Part shown: one piece after another, positions 53,934 to 63,031 of the stretch
Position numbering within the stretch: the first letter of the stretch is position 1
How the letters are laid out: the number at the start of each line of letters is the position of its first letter
Assembly: GCF_020829495.1 (NCBI RefSeq)
Contig: NZ_JAIVFQ010000004.1
Location: forward strand, 62,001 to 126,000
Direction of reading: 5' to 3'
DNA length: 64,000 bases
Source: Nostoc favosum CHAB5714
Lineage (GTDB): Bacteria > Cyanobacteriota > Cyanobacteriia > Cyanobacteriales > Nostocaceae
Position numbers and translations under genes: made by a program
Notes under the pieces: generated by a model
Seen by the model: only the letters and a program-made list of their open reading frames with translations
What the model was told of the DNA's origin: nothing
Databases searched by the model: none

Positions 53934-56900
53934 CTAAGGATTAATCGCTGGTATCACCTTGAAACTGGCGATTTTCCAATGCTGTATCGTCAATATTTGT
54001 TGCTGAGATGAGAATTCAGTAGTAGAGGAACGCTCTAACAAATCTACTGTATCTCCTAGATTTAACCCCAAATCACTTTGCCAAGATAACTCGGCTGTTT
54101 CTCCGTGACATTCATAACACCGCAGAATTAACTGCTGTGGGTCATCCTCTGATGGCTTGAAGGCCATCAAGATTAAATTTTCAGCTGATAAATCTAGGAA
54201 ACTTACTCCTTCAATAGTGCTGTTAGCAGTAGCGGGGCGTTTAGCCTGTGCTGTTAGCGGATAGCTATGGTTGAGCCAGTTGTGAGTTGTGAGTGGATTC
54301 AATATCACTTGCAACGGTATATTCAATTCATAGCCACGCCGTACTGTATGGGCTGATTCCCAGCTACCAGCATGAGGATACAAGGTATATGTGAACTCGT
54401 GAAAACCTCTGTCAGCCTCTGAGTCTGGCCAATTAGGACTGCGTAGGAGTGTTAAGCGGAGTTGATTTGGTTTGCTGTCGTAACCGTATTTACAATCATT
54501 CAGCAAACTAACACCGTGAATACCCTCCTGCGTTTCTCCTGTCAAATCAGCCCAACGCAAGGCGGGAACTTCCCATTTTGCTTGTTCTGTGGGAGTTTTC
54601 GGTTTAGTTGGACGACGAATTGCGCCACAGGGAATTTCATAGGTAGCAAAGTCTGCTTCGATATTCAAAGGAAAAGCAGCTTTCACTAATACATGATTTT
54701 CTTGCCAGTTTACAGTAGTAGCTATTTTCAGCAGAGGTGAACCAGCTGGCAAAATATAGTCTTGGCAAAATTCCGATTCACCCAACTGACGCACCACGCG
54801 CACACGACTTTGCACTGGGCCTTGTTCTAGCCACTGAATAGATAGAAGATTTGTTGAGGGTAAGGGATGTTGACCGTAATTAGGGTCTATATTCCAAGCA
54901 TCCCAATATTGACCACTGTCTTTAAAAGCTTGTAGTTGATTCCCCGCCCCATTCAAAACTTCTCGTTGATAAGTTTTATCAAAAACACTTGATAAATCTC
55001 CAGTATCAGGATCTATAACAACTCGTAGGAATTCATTTTCTAAAATCCAGTCTGGGAGGAGTGGGGAGTGGGGAGAGACGCGATTAATTGCGTCTGTACT
55101 GGGAAGTGAGGGAGATGAAGGGGAAAGCCAAAATATGCGGTAGCCTACGGGTGGAATTTCGGTGGCGAGAAATAGTAGGGTTAATGGTTCAGATAATTGG
55201 GAGACAAGCTGCTTTCCAGAAGTATTGTAAATCTGCCATTCCTCTGGCGTGGGTAAAGCTACAGAGACTACCTCAGAGCGTTGCCAATTGAGAGAATTGA
55301 AAACGAAAATAGGCAAACTATCGGGTTTTGGTGGTTCTGATAGGGTAATGTGAGATGCGATCGCTAAAAGTGATTCCTGTAATATCTTCGTTCCCATTTG
55401 TTCCACTTGCTGCCATTCGGGTAACGCATCTGTGTAAACTTGGGTAATTGAAGAACCAGGTAAAATATCGTGAAACTGTTGAAATAACACCTGCTTCCAA
55501 GCTGCTTCGATTTCTGCTTTAGGATATGTCACGCCACAGCTTACAGTTGCTAAGGTAGCAAATAGTTCAGCTTCATACAATAAATTTTCACAACGACGAT
55601 TCTGGCGTTTTTGATCTGCGTGGGTAGTGTAGCAACCGCGATGGAATTCGAGGTATAGTTCGTCATTCCAGATGGGGAAGGAAGGGGAGGCAGGGGAAGA
55701 ATCAAAATTACTAACAGACGCGATGAATCGCGTCTCTACGATTTGCTGTAAATACTTTTCAGCCGTTGTAAATTTTAAGTCTGGGAAGAAAGGCGACTTT
55801 TGCCAGCGTTGGGCGGTTTCTAACATATCACGGGTGGGGCCGCCGCCGTGGTCGCCGACACCGGGAAGCCAGAGGGATTCTGCTAAACCAGTTTGGGTTT
55901 GCCATTCAAGAGCGTAGGATACCATTTTAATTGGGTCAATGCTTTCACCGATCGGTGCAGACATCAAACTAAAGACTTCGCTACCGTCAGGCGATCGCCA
56001 CCAAAAAGCCCCATAATCAAATTTAGTAGTATCATTCCACCGCAACTTCTGGGTGACAAAATATTCAATTCCGGCATTAGCGAAAAACTGCGGTAAAGTT
56101 GCACAAAAACCAAAAGAATCTGGAACCCACACCACAGTTGAAAGCTTACCAAATTTTTCCTGGATGTAGCGCTGACCATACAATAGCTGACGGACTATTG
56201 ATTCACCAGCAATCAGGTTGAGTTCTGGTTCCACCCACATTCCGCCGACAACTTCCCAACGTCCAGCCGCTACTTGTGCTTGAATCACCCCAAACAAATC
56301 CGGGCGATGTTCTTCAATCCAAGCATAAAGTGCGGGAGTCGAATGACAGAAAATTAACTCAGGAAAATCTTCTTGCAACTTCAAAACCGACTCAAAAGTG
56401 TTTTGCGCCGCATTCCAAGTTTCACTCACAGGCCATAGCCATGCTAAATCTAAGTGAGCATGACCCAATAAGAAAATTTTAGATTTTTGATCCCCCCAAC
56501 CCCCCTTAAAAAGGGGGGCTAAGATGTCGGATTGAATTAAATTTTGCCGTAGAGACAAAAACGACTTTACTAATCCCTTCTCTTCCTCCGTGTCCTCTGC
56601 GCCTCTGCGGTTCGTAACCTCCCCCACCATCGCCGCCAAAACATCCAACTTCTCCGGCGCAAACTTTTCCAAATAAAGTTGCACCACAGCTAACTCATCA
56701 GCCACAAAACCCGGATCGGGATTATTATCAACAGTAGACTCATAAACTAGGAGCGATCGCACTAAAGCACCATCACAATGTCCCGGACTCACTAACCGCA
56801 AAGCCACAACAAACTCTTCCCCTGGCGTCACCCCCTGGCCCAGAAGCACTCTCGGCGAACAATCAAATAAATCACCCTCCAGCACTAACTCCCCATTCAC

Positions 56901-57224
56901 ATAAATCTCAGCAGAATCCGCCCACCAAACCAGCGCCAGCCGCAAAGATAACCCAGCTAAGGAATAGCCCTGTAAATCTTGGGGAACCACCACTCTTTGC
57001 ACTAGCCATAACACTTTTTTCTCGCCTGTCCAAGCGATATGTTCTTTAGCATTCAACTGGACAGGTTGCCAATGAGACAAATCGGCAGCTACAACATCAG
57101 TAATAATCAGGTCAGATTCCCGGTATAGCCAAGTAGACTGAAGATTAACTTGACAAAAAGAGCGTAGTTGCTCAATTGCCTGTGAGATCAATTTGGTCTG
57201 GGATTGAGAGACAGTCGGGGTCAT
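53934..57224 (-). CDS. alpha-mannosidase, GH38 family
   Basis: A 1,096-residue cytosolic GH38 alpha-mannosidase. The zinc site begins with HAHLDLAWLWPVSETW (H254-A-H-L-D), the nucleophile is D369 in VPDSFGF, and the active-site GVGDHGGGPTRD and EFHRGCYTTHADQKR motifs follow; the C-terminal beta-rich domains start near 640. Three stretches are foreign to the family and match intergenic repeats: about 199-235 (VTNRRGAEDTEEEKG, DILAPLFKGGWGDQK), 493-518 (VETRFIASVSNFDSSPASPSF) and 701-725 ([20 protein letters not shown]). Despite this the frame is intact. It probably acts on glycans or glycogen-like debris; the substrate is not evident. Confidence 0.9.
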   Translation of the reverse strand: MTPTVSQSQTKLISQAIEQLRSFCQVNLQSTWLYRESDLIITDVVAADLSHWQPVQLNAKEHIAWTGEKKVLWLVQRVVVPQDLQGYSLAGLSLRLALVWWADSAEIYVNGELVLEGDLFDCSPRVLLGQGVTPGEEFVVALRLVSPGHCDGALVRSLLVYESTVDNNPDPGFVADELAVVQLYLEKFAPEKLDVLAAMVGEVTNRRGAEDTEEEKGLVKSFLSLRQNLIQSDILAPLFKGGWGDQKSKIFLLGHAHLDLAWLWPVSETWNAAQNTFESVLKLQEDFPELIFCHSTPALYAWIEEHRPDLFGVIQAQVAAGRWEVVGGMWVEPELNLIAGESIVRQLLYGQRYIQEKFGKLSTVVWVPDSFGFCATLPQFFANAGIEYFVTQKLRWNDTTKFDYGAFWWRSPDGSEVFSLMSAPIGESIDPIKMVSYALEWQTQTGLAESLWLPGVGDHGGGPTRDMLETAQRWQKSPFFPDLKFTTAEKYLQQIVETRFIASVSNFDSSPASPSFPIWNDELYLEFHRGCYTTHADQKRQNRRCENLLYEAELFATLATVSCGVTYPKAEIEAAWKQVLFQQFHDILPGSSITQVYTDALPEWQQVEQMGTKILQESLLAIASHITLSEPPKPDSLPIFVFNSLNWQRSEVVSVALPTPEEWQIYNTSGKQLVSQLSEPLTLLFLATEIPPVGYRIFWLSPSSPSLPSTDAINRVSPHSPLLPDWILENEFLRVVIDPDTGDLSSVFDKTYQREVLNGAGNQLQAFKDSGQYWDAWNIDPNYGQHPLPSTNLLSIQWLEQGPVQSRVRVVRQLGESEFCQDYILPAGSPLLKIATTVNWQENHVLVKAAFPLNIEADFATYEIPCGAIRRPTKPKTPTEQAKWEVPALRWADLTGETQEGIHGVSLLNDCKYGYDSKPNQLRLTLLRSPNWPDSEADRGFHEFTYTLYPHAGSWESAHTVRRGYELNIPLQVILNPLTTHNWLNHSYPLTAQAKRPATANSTIEGVSFLDLSAENLILMAFKPSEDDPQQLILRCYECHGETAELSWQSDLGLNLGDTVDLLERSSTTEFSSQQQILTIQHWKIASFKVIPAINP
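55050..55120. repeat. palindrome and TCCCCACTCC repeat inside the mannosidase gene
   Basis: A near-copy (one mismatch) of the 20-bp palindrome at 55076-55095, flanked by GGAGTGGGGAGTGGGG and GTACTGGGAAGTGAGGG. These are spacer-type elements read in frame as mannosidase residues 701-725. Confidence 0.85.
55670..55745. repeat. palindrome and GGGGAGGCAGGGG repeat inside the mannosidase gene
   Basis: A palindrome variant AGACGCGATGAATCGCGTCT at 55716-55735 next to GGAAGGGGAGGCAGGGGAAG, a spacer tract also present at 46141-46170. Read in frame as mannosidase residues 493-518. Confidence 0.85.
56495..56625. repeat. CCTCTGCGCCTCTGCGGTTC and CCCCCTTAAAAAGGGG repeats inside the mannosidase gene
   Basis: The stretch carries CCCCCCTTAAAAAGGGGGGC and then TCCTCCGTGTCCTCTGCGCC followed by TCTGCGGTTCG. 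The second is the complement of AACCGCAGAGGCGCAGAGGA in the spacer at 52955-52980. Read in frame as mannosidase residues 199-240. Confidence 0.85.
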
Positions 57225-57312
57225 ATATTCGCTAAGATGAGGTGTTGGTCGTTTTTATTGTTTGGCGCGAGTCTCACAACTTATACAAGACTTGAACTAA
57301 AAAATTACTACT

Positions 57313-58932
57313 ATGTCTTCTGGTTCCTCTGGTCGTTATCAAAGCAGACTATTTAACTTTGTCCACCAGCAATCTCGGCGGGTGACACAACAGTGGGAAC
57401 ACACCTTCTGGCATTTGCAAGTTGCTACTAAGTGGGGTGTGGAGGTACTACTTTACCCAGTGTATCTACTGTTTCAGTCATCTGAATCATCTGGGAAAAC
57501 GCTACAGACCAAAGAACCACAAACTAGACTAAAGTTACAACCAAATGATACCGATTTCCAGCCCGAAATTCCAAATGTTGATAGTCCCATTCAACATGTA
57601 CTAGAGGCAGTCAATTATCTGTCATTTAATGAAGCCGCTTTTACTCCTACAAAAACAGTTGAACCTTTCAAACCCTTGGCTTTATTGAAAGTTTTACGGC
57701 TGAAATTCGCTGATAATAAATCTACAAATAATGCTAATGTTACTCAATTATCAAATATTACTGAGAATCAGACCGGAAGTCTCAAACCTTTACGGCTAAA
57801 TAATGCTCTCAATCAGCATCTTCCAGTAGTGCGGGGAATTGCCACAAATTTGATAGATCGTAGTTTAGTACTTGTTACTGCCGACAATGAAATTCTAAAT
57901 ATTTTGACACCCCAGCAGCAGGCAAAATTAGAAGACCGAATTATTAACGAAGTTGCTAATTACTGGAAGTCCTGGCAGTTGATTATAGCTAAAAAAGAAA
58001 CGGAGCTATTACCACAAATTGACCGTTTATTAGCAAAACTCACTCATGGAAATACGGCTAAAACTGAAATTTTGGCTGAGGGGATACCAAAAGATTTACT
58101 TAATACAGATAGATTATTAGCATTTCTAGATATAGCCGTTGCTAAATTGGAATCAAATGCTTTAGTACCGGTGCAAGAACGTAGCCAAGAAATTGTCCAA
58201 GTTGCCCAAACGCAGTTAAATATATTTCTTTATGGCAAAGAGCAATTAGCTGCTAGGGGAGAAATTACAGGCAATGCTGACGGTTTGGAAACTCATACAC
58301 TGAATCTTCAGGCTTTGATTGAGGCGGCGCTTAATTACTTTTTTGGTGTTGGTAATAGAAAAACACTTGAGTCAACAACGAGTAATGAGCTATTGCCAGA
58401 CAAACTATTATCATCACGCCTTAGAAAGTCCTTTTCCAAAAGCCGTCAGTTGGAGAACCAGGATTTAACAGATGATCCTTGGCTAACATGGAATGATTTA
58501 TTTGGCGACACCGAAACCATTGCCCAAAAGCCAGTTACACTTTCTGGGAAGACAAATCCTGCTTTAGCCTCAAGTTTATCAGCAGGACATTTTCCACAAA
58601 ATAATTTGACTCTAAAACAACCTAAAGTTGGATCTGGTTTGGTGCGAAGAAGTCAAAAAACATCTAAAATTGCCTCTGCAAAACAAACCCGAACCAGCAT
58701 TTCCCAACCAAAAAGTGAGAGTCGTAAAGGGGAAATTTTGCACCAGCAATTTCACCAAAGTAGTCAAGTTGAGGCGCAGCCAGACTGGATAGAAACCAAA
58801 GCAACTTCAATAGGTTACGAGAAGCACCCCTTAGAGCAACTTCTAGAATGGGTTGATTATGTTATGCTCTGGCTAGAAGAGAGATTTGTAAAGATGTTTC
58901 AGTCGTTACGGCAACTATGGCTGGGAAAATAA
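57313..58932 (+). CDS. hypothetical cyanobacterial protein, long polar
   Basis: A 539-residue protein of unknown function. It begins with a basic aromatic segment (RLFNFVHQQSRRVTQQWEHTFWHLQVATKWGVEVLLYPVYLLFQSS), which may attach to a membrane; the middle (residues 90-340) has helical stretches such as RDRIINEVANYWKSWQLIIAKKETELLPQIDRLLAK-type, with LDIAVAKLESNALVPVQERSQEIVQVAQTQLNIFLYG; the last third is polar and low-complexity (SLSAGHFPQNNLTLKQPK). It ends with a hydrophobic-aromatic segment EWVDYVMLWLEERFVKMFQSLRQLWLGK. Transcribed opposite to the mannosidase, about 90 bp between starts. No family named. Confidence 0.6.
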   Translation: MSSGSSGRYQSRLFNFVHQQSRRVTQQWEHTFWHLQVATKWGVEVLLYPVYLLFQSSESSGKTLQTKEPQTRLKLQPNDTDFQPEIPNVDSPIQHVLEAVNYLSFNEAAFTPTKTVEPFKPLALLKVLRLKFADNKSTNNANVTQLSNITENQTGSLKPLRLNNALNQHLPVVRGIATNLIDRSLVLVTADNEILNILTPQQQAKLEDRIINEVANYWKSWQLIIAKKETELLPQIDRLLAKLTHGNTAKTEILAEGIPKDLLNTDRLLAFLDIAVAKLESNALVPVQERSQEIVQVAQTQLNIFLYGKEQLAARGEITGNADGLETHTLNLQALIEAALNYFFGVGNRKTLESTTSNELLPDKLLSSRLRKSFSKSRQLENQDLTDDPWLTWNDLFGDTETIAQKPVTLSGKTNPALASSLSAGHFPQNNLTLKQPKVGSGLVRRSQKTSKIASAKQTRTSISQPKSESRKGEILHQQFHQSSQVEAQPDWIETKATSIGYEKHPLEQLLEWVDYVMLWLEERFVKMFQSLRQLWLGK

Positions 58933-59168
58933 TAGTAAGTAGTAATTTTTAATTCGTAAATCGTAATTGAAATTCGTAATTAACCCTCGTTTGTCAGAGT
59001 GGGAAAAGCCAATGGCTAAAAGCCTTTTGGAGCTTTACTTTTCACTTTTTAGCTAGAATTTTTAATTAATATTTCACTGTAATTATTCCATAGCTAGAAG
59101 CTATTTTTATTACAATGAGTGTTGACATGTTAGTAACTTACTGAGAAAATACGTAAAAAATTAACCCT

Positions 59169-60074
59169 ATGATTGACCATAGCGATCGCGTCGTGTCTCG
59201 TAGAGAAGGCAGATTTCAGGGTGTTGGAGGGCTTGACCTGTATTACCAAAGCTGGTATCCAGAGGGTAAATTACGGGCAATATTAGCCATTGTGCATGGA
59301 CTCGGAGGGCACAGCGATCGCTACAATAATATAGTTCAGCATTTGATCCCCAAAGAATATGCTGTCTACGCCTTAGATTTGCGTGGTCATGGACGCTCAT
59401 CAGGTCAGCGAGGCTATATCAACGCTTGGAGTGAGTTTTGCGAAGACTTGGGAGCCTTTTTACAATTAATTCAAACTCAGAATCCTGGATGCCCAATTTT
59501 TCTTTTGGGTCATAGTTTAGGCGGGGTGATTGTCTTAGATTATATTCTGCGCTATCCCCAACAAGCATCAGTTTTGCAAGGTGCGATCGCTCTAGCGCCA
59601 AGCTTAGGGAAAGTTGGGGTTTCACCTATTCGAGTGCTTTTAGGAAAAATGCTCTCACGGGTGTGGCCGCGTTTTACCCTGAATACAGGCATTGACCTGA
59701 GTGCTGGTTCACGAGATCAGCAGGTTTTAGCCGCATCCGCTCAGGATACACTGAGACATACCCTTGCTACTGCCCGTCTGGCTACAGAATTCTTTGCAAC
59801 AGTTGATTGGATTAATGCTCACGCAGCTGATTGGCAATTACCATTGTTGATTCTCCACGGTGGTGCAGACCGAGTGGCTTTACCTGCGGGAAGTGACATC
59901 TTTTATCAACGGGTAAACTGCAAAGATAAGCTGAGAATCGAGTATCCGGGAGCCTATCACGAAATTCAGTGTGACCTCAATTATCCAGAGGTACTGGCTG
60001 ATTTGGAAGATTGGTTGGAGCAACACTTAGTATCTGAGATAACCCATTTAGCACGGTTAAGCGGTGAGTTATGA
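59169..60074 (+). CDS. alpha/beta hydrolase, monoacylglycerol lipase-like
   Basis: A 301-residue serine hydrolase. The oxyanion region is IVHGLGGHSDRY (41-52), the nucleophile elbow GHSLGG has S116, and the acid and base lie in LILHGGADRVALP and YPGAYHEIQCD. The strand LRGHGRSSGQRGYI near 71-84 is typical of lysophospholipase/monoacylglycerol lipase members. It starts at ATG 59169, upstream of which the spacer has no other gene. It ends 130 bp from the convergent ParR-like gene, with a strong hairpin in between. Substrate likely a lipid ester, by family. Confidence 0.9.
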   Translation: MIDHSDRVVSRREGRFQGVGGLDLYYQSWYPEGKLRAILAIVHGLGGHSDRYNNIVQHLIPKEYAVYALDLRGHGRSSGQRGYINAWSEFCEDLGAFLQLIQTQNPGCPIFLLGHSLGGVIVLDYILRYPQQASVLQGAIALAPSLGKVGVSPIRVLLGKMLSRVWPRFTLNTGIDLSAGSRDQQVLAASAQDTLRHTLATARLATEFFATVDWINAHAADWQLPLLILHGGADRVALPAGSDIFYQRVNCKDKLRIEYPGAYHEIQCDLNYPEVLADLEDWLEQHLVSEITHLARLSGEL

Positions 60075-60129
60075 GCGATCGCTTCATCTACACAAATCTC
60101 AATAATCCCAATATTTTTCTGTATAAACA

Positions 60130-60169
60130 TTAACAATCCTTAACAGATAATACTATTAAGGATTGTTAA
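60130..60169. terminator. bidirectional hairpin between hydrolase and ParR-like gene
   Basis: Perfect 14-bp arms TTAACAATCCTTAA (60130-60143) and TTAAGGATTGTTAA (60156-60169) with a 12-nt loop, between convergent genes. It is AT-rich without a long T-run, so it could also be a protein-binding site such as a segregation centromere-like element, though no iterons are seen. Confidence 0.6.
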
Positions 60170-60204
60170 GAGGAGTAAAAACTACTCACAAACCCGATTG
60201 TTTC

Positions 60205-60681
60205 TTAAAAATCATCGAGAAACTGACTAAGGCGACTGATTACGGGGTCAACCTCTTGAGGAGGGGTAGCAACAGTATAAGAAGTATTATTTACTACTTC
60301 TAATTGAGTTGGAGACTGAATGAACGATCGATCATTGACTATGAGCGCCAGTTGTGCAACTTGTTGAGAAAGTTGCAGTAGATGGTGTTCCATCGCCTCC
60401 AAACGATTAGATCCCTTGGCAAAAAAACGTTCCTCAAGTCCAGCCACTTGACGTTGCAATTCACCGATTTGCTGTTCAATCGGTGTTGTTGCTGTTTGTG
60501 GAGCAGGTTGTACAGATTCCGGTACACATAAAGATTGCCATAAGGCTTCTTTACAGAGGTCGCTGAAAGTCTTGTCTGGTTGTTTTTCCAAATAACTTTC
60601 TACTTGCGCTAACAAGCTTTCATCAGCAAGCTCTGGGTTGAACGTGACGGATTTAACTACCTTTTTTGACCATTGGAACAT
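60205..60681 (-). CDS. ParR-like adaptor with RHH and coiled coil
   Basis: A 158-residue protein 5 bp downstream of the actin-like gene. Residues 10-52 look like a ribbon-helix-helix (KSVTFNPELADESLLAQVESYLEKQPDKTFSDLCKEALWQSL). Residues 67-115 form a likely coiled coil (PIEQQIGELQRQVAGLEERFFAKG, LEAMEHHLLQLSQQVAQL), and the last 15 residues make an amphipathic helix (VISRLSQFLDDF). ParR proteins pair an N-terminal RHH with a C-terminal ParM-binding end, so this fits a ParR role. I recall a chromosomal pair in Anabaena (CorM/CorR) with a cytoskeletal role; this may be the orthologue, but I cannot compare them here. Confidence 0.75.
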   Translation of the reverse strand: MFQWSKKVVKSVTFNPELADESLLAQVESYLEKQPDKTFSDLCKEALWQSLCVPESVQPAPQTATTPIEQQIGELQRQVAGLEERFFAKGSNRLEAMEHHLLQLSQQVAQLALIVNDRSFIQSPTQLEVVNNTSYTVATPPQEVDPVISRLSQFLDDF

Positions 60682-60686
60682 CAGCT

Positions 60687-61838
60687 TTATGCCCTAGCAG
60701 CGCGATTGGAGGATAATTGTGCCTCTCCATAAATATACTGCCCCAAAGCATTCGCCTGTCGTGAAGGTGCTGCTAAATGAGCATTAATCTTTGCTTCTTT
60801 GAGCAGACGTTGAACGTCGTCCCAGAAGAACTCACCACCCCCGCCAGTCAGAATCACATCGGTGACACGTTCTGGCAACCAGGCTAGCACACGGCTACAG
60901 ATTTCGCGCGAAAACATCTCCGTGAGGTTGGGAAGAAAATCGTCTAGGTTGGTGGGCTTGCTAGCGCCTTTAGGACGGTAATAGCGTTCACCTCTGGGTT
61001 TGTTCACAGCGGAAATCAGAGCTAGAGATTGACTATCTGCTCCCTCGATTTCGGCGGACACCAATTCATAAAACTTGTTCATACCGAAGTCTTCGCTCTT
61101 AGAAGCACCTCTGGCAAAACGGAAGTTATCTACCATCAAAAGATCGACGGTTTGATGTCCAATATCAACGATCGCCACTGATATTTTTGTAAAATCGGGA
61201 CTGCCAGGACTTTTCTTTGGTTGAGCTTCAGACCACAGCAGGCTGCCGTAGCCCTCTGGCATTACCCATACCTTACTGACGTTCAGCGATACAGATTCGC
61301 CTCGGAAGTTCAACACATGAGGGCCGCCTACTTGGCTAATCAACTGGGCTTTTTCCTTTTCAAATTGTTCTAAGGAAAGAAAAGGCAGACCTAGTACGAC
61401 TGAGATATCGTCTCTGAGTTTGAAGTAGCCAGCACTTGCTAACACTTTTACCAGTGCAGCCTCTACCTTAGATTGGCCAACTCCTAGATTCGCCCCAAAG
61501 TCGGCTGCCAGTTGACCAACAGCATATCCATTTCCTTGATACTCCAGCCACAAATCCATTAAAGGGTCAGTAGCCCTGGCTTCAAAAACACCGCCGCGTA
61601 CTTGTTCAATTGACATCTGCTTGACGTTGGCAGGTACAAACACCACATTGCCGGGTTCACGACTCACACAAGTTTTTGTGGAAGTTCTGCCTAAATCAAC
61701 ACTGAGAATGGTTTTCCCTGGAACACCGCCTGTCTTGGGAGGAGTATTATTATTAACAGCATTGATCGGAACTGCCGCTCTATTCATGGGTATAGCAGCA
61801 GCATTGATGGGGTTAGCAGCAGAAGGTTGGTCTGTCAT
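60687..61838 (-). CDS. ParM/StbA-family actin-like protein
   Basis: A 383-residue actin-fold ATPase. A disordered, proline/alanine-rich head (1-38) precedes the phosphate-1 motif ILSVDLGRTSTKTCV (D48, G50); phosphate-2 is VAIVDIGHQTVDLLMVD (D225); the adenosine motif is VILTGGGGEFF near 330. These are the ParM/Alp-family positions. Such filaments push plasmids apart, but this gene sits among chromosomal housekeeping genes. It is paired with the ParR-like gene downstream. A cytoskeletal or cell-shape role is plausible (compare CorM of Anabaena, recalled not checked). The long N-terminal head is unlike plasmid ParM. Confidence 0.88.
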   Translation of the reverse strand: MTDQPSAANPINAAAIPMNRAAVPINAVNNNTPPKTGGVPGKTILSVDLGRTSTKTCVSREPGNVVFVPANVKQMSIEQVRGGVFEARATDPLMDLWLEYQGNGYAVGQLAADFGANLGVGQSKVEAALVKVLASAGYFKLRDDISVVLGLPFLSLEQFEKEKAQLISQVGGPHVLNFRGESVSLNVSKVWVMPEGYGSLLWSEAQPKKSPGSPDFTKISVAIVDIGHQTVDLLMVDNFRFARGASKSEDFGMNKFYELVSAEIEGADSQSLALISAVNKPRGERYYRPKGASKPTNLDDFLPNLTEMFSREICSRVLAWLPERVTDVILTGGGGEFFWDDVQRLLKEAKINAHLAAPSRQANALGQYIYGEAQLSSNRAARA

Positions 61839-62078
61839 GAAAGCTCCTAGTTCAAACTTAACTGTAAAAAGTTGTCATGCTCATCTTACAAAAATGCGAG
61901 CAACCAGAAATTCTAGGTTGCGTCAAGTGTAGCTAGAAATACGCCAAAAATTAATTCCGGCGATACCTCCGATAAGCTCATGCCTTCGCACATCTAGTAT
62001 TATTTGGCATAGTGTAGGCGAATTTTGGCCAGATGTAACCCCTGCTTTCACTGCTTTCAAACCAAAAGCGTCCGTGTT
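61839..62078. other. spacer upstream of the actin-like gene
   Basis: This 240-bp region should hold the promoter of the ParM/ParR-like pair. I looked for iteron-like direct repeats, as in plasmid parC centromeres, and saw none. That absence fits a non-segregation role. Confidence 0.5.
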
Positions 62079-62702
62079 TCATCTTCTAGTGCGTCTTAAC
62101 TGGCGCTTAAATATCCAGAAAACAAATGCTAGAACCAAACCCCCAAGTACGATTTTGGATACAGGAGCAAGGTACTTGTCCACAAGTTCATACTGACTAC
62201 CTAATGCGTATCCTGAGTATGTTAGCAAACCCACCCAAGCCGCGCTACCTACTGTTGTGTAAAACAAAAATGGTAGCAGGGGCATATTGCTGATCCCTGC
62301 GGGAACAGAAATCAAGGTGCGGATTCCTGGTACAAGACGACCAATTAATACTGCTTTTCTACCTTGTCGGTCAAACCACTCTTTGGCCTTGGTAATATCT
62401 TTACTGGATATAGCCAGCCATTTGCCATACTTGTCAGCCCAAGCTTTCAAACGGGTTTCGCCCAAGAACTTACCCGGATAGTACCAAATAAGTGCGCCTA
62501 ATACAGAACCCAAAAGTCCTGCGAAAAAGACACCAATGATATTCAGCTTTGCCCCTCCTGGTTGATATGGACTTGCTGTAAATCCAGCCAGTGGCATGAT
62601 CAATTCTGAAGGAATGGGGGGAAAAAGGTTCTCTAAGAACATTAGTAGGGCGATTCCCCAATAGCCAAAATAGTTGATAGTATTAGTTATCCATTCAAGC
62701 AT
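62079..62702 (-). CDS. DedA-family membrane protein
   Basis: A 207-residue DedA (VTT/SNARE-associated) protein from ATG 62702 (MLEWITNTINYFGYWGIALLMFLENLFPPIPSELIMPLAGFTAS). A longer start at 62795 adds a non-family stretch. Conserved motifs are ENLFPPIPSELIMPLAG, GAKLNIIGVFFAGLLGSVLGALIWYYPGKFLG and the FxRxxPGxR-type GRLVPGIRTLISVPAGISNMPLLPFL. DedA proteins recycle lipid carriers or flip lipids and help keep membrane potential. Transcribed alone. Confidence 0.92.
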   Translation of the reverse strand: MLEWITNTINYFGYWGIALLMFLENLFPPIPSELIMPLAGFTASPYQPGGAKLNIIGVFFAGLLGSVLGALIWYYPGKFLGETRLKAWADKYGKWLAISSKDITKAKEWFDRQGRKAVLIGRLVPGIRTLISVPAGISNMPLLPFLFYTTVGSAAWVGLLTYSGYALGSQYELVDKYLAPVSKIVLGGLVLAFVFWIFKRQLRRTRR

Positions 62703-62795
62703 TGAGCCAATTCCTAAAATTGCTGTACTATTCCTGTGACTAAGATTCCGCTTGAGCTTTTTTAAAAGGTAATTGTCCCAGCTTGCTAAAGTCAA

Positions 62796-63031
62796 GGTAA
62801 TTTGACTGTACTAAAAGTTGGCATCGCAATGAAGAAACATTTTACTATGAGGAAAAGTTGGGGTAATAAAACCTATCAGCAGGGGTGGGAGGAAATGAAC
62901 TCCAGCGATGAAGATGAATTGATATACCGTTAAGTAAATCAGCAATTAGGGTGAGCAGCCTTGAAGAAAGCAAGAAACAAGGCGAGGTGAAGGTAAGTTC
63001 AGAGGTTTTGACATCCCCCACTCCCCACTCC
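62796..63031. other. spacer, nothing recognised
   Basis: About 236 bp between the SirB1/TPR gene and the upstream DedA region. A CCCCACTCCCCACTCCC tract near 63019 is a spacer repeat. No gene seen. Confidence 0.5.

Noticed and set aside
61839..62078. parC-like centromere upstream of the ParM-like gene
   Set aside because: No direct iterons are visible.
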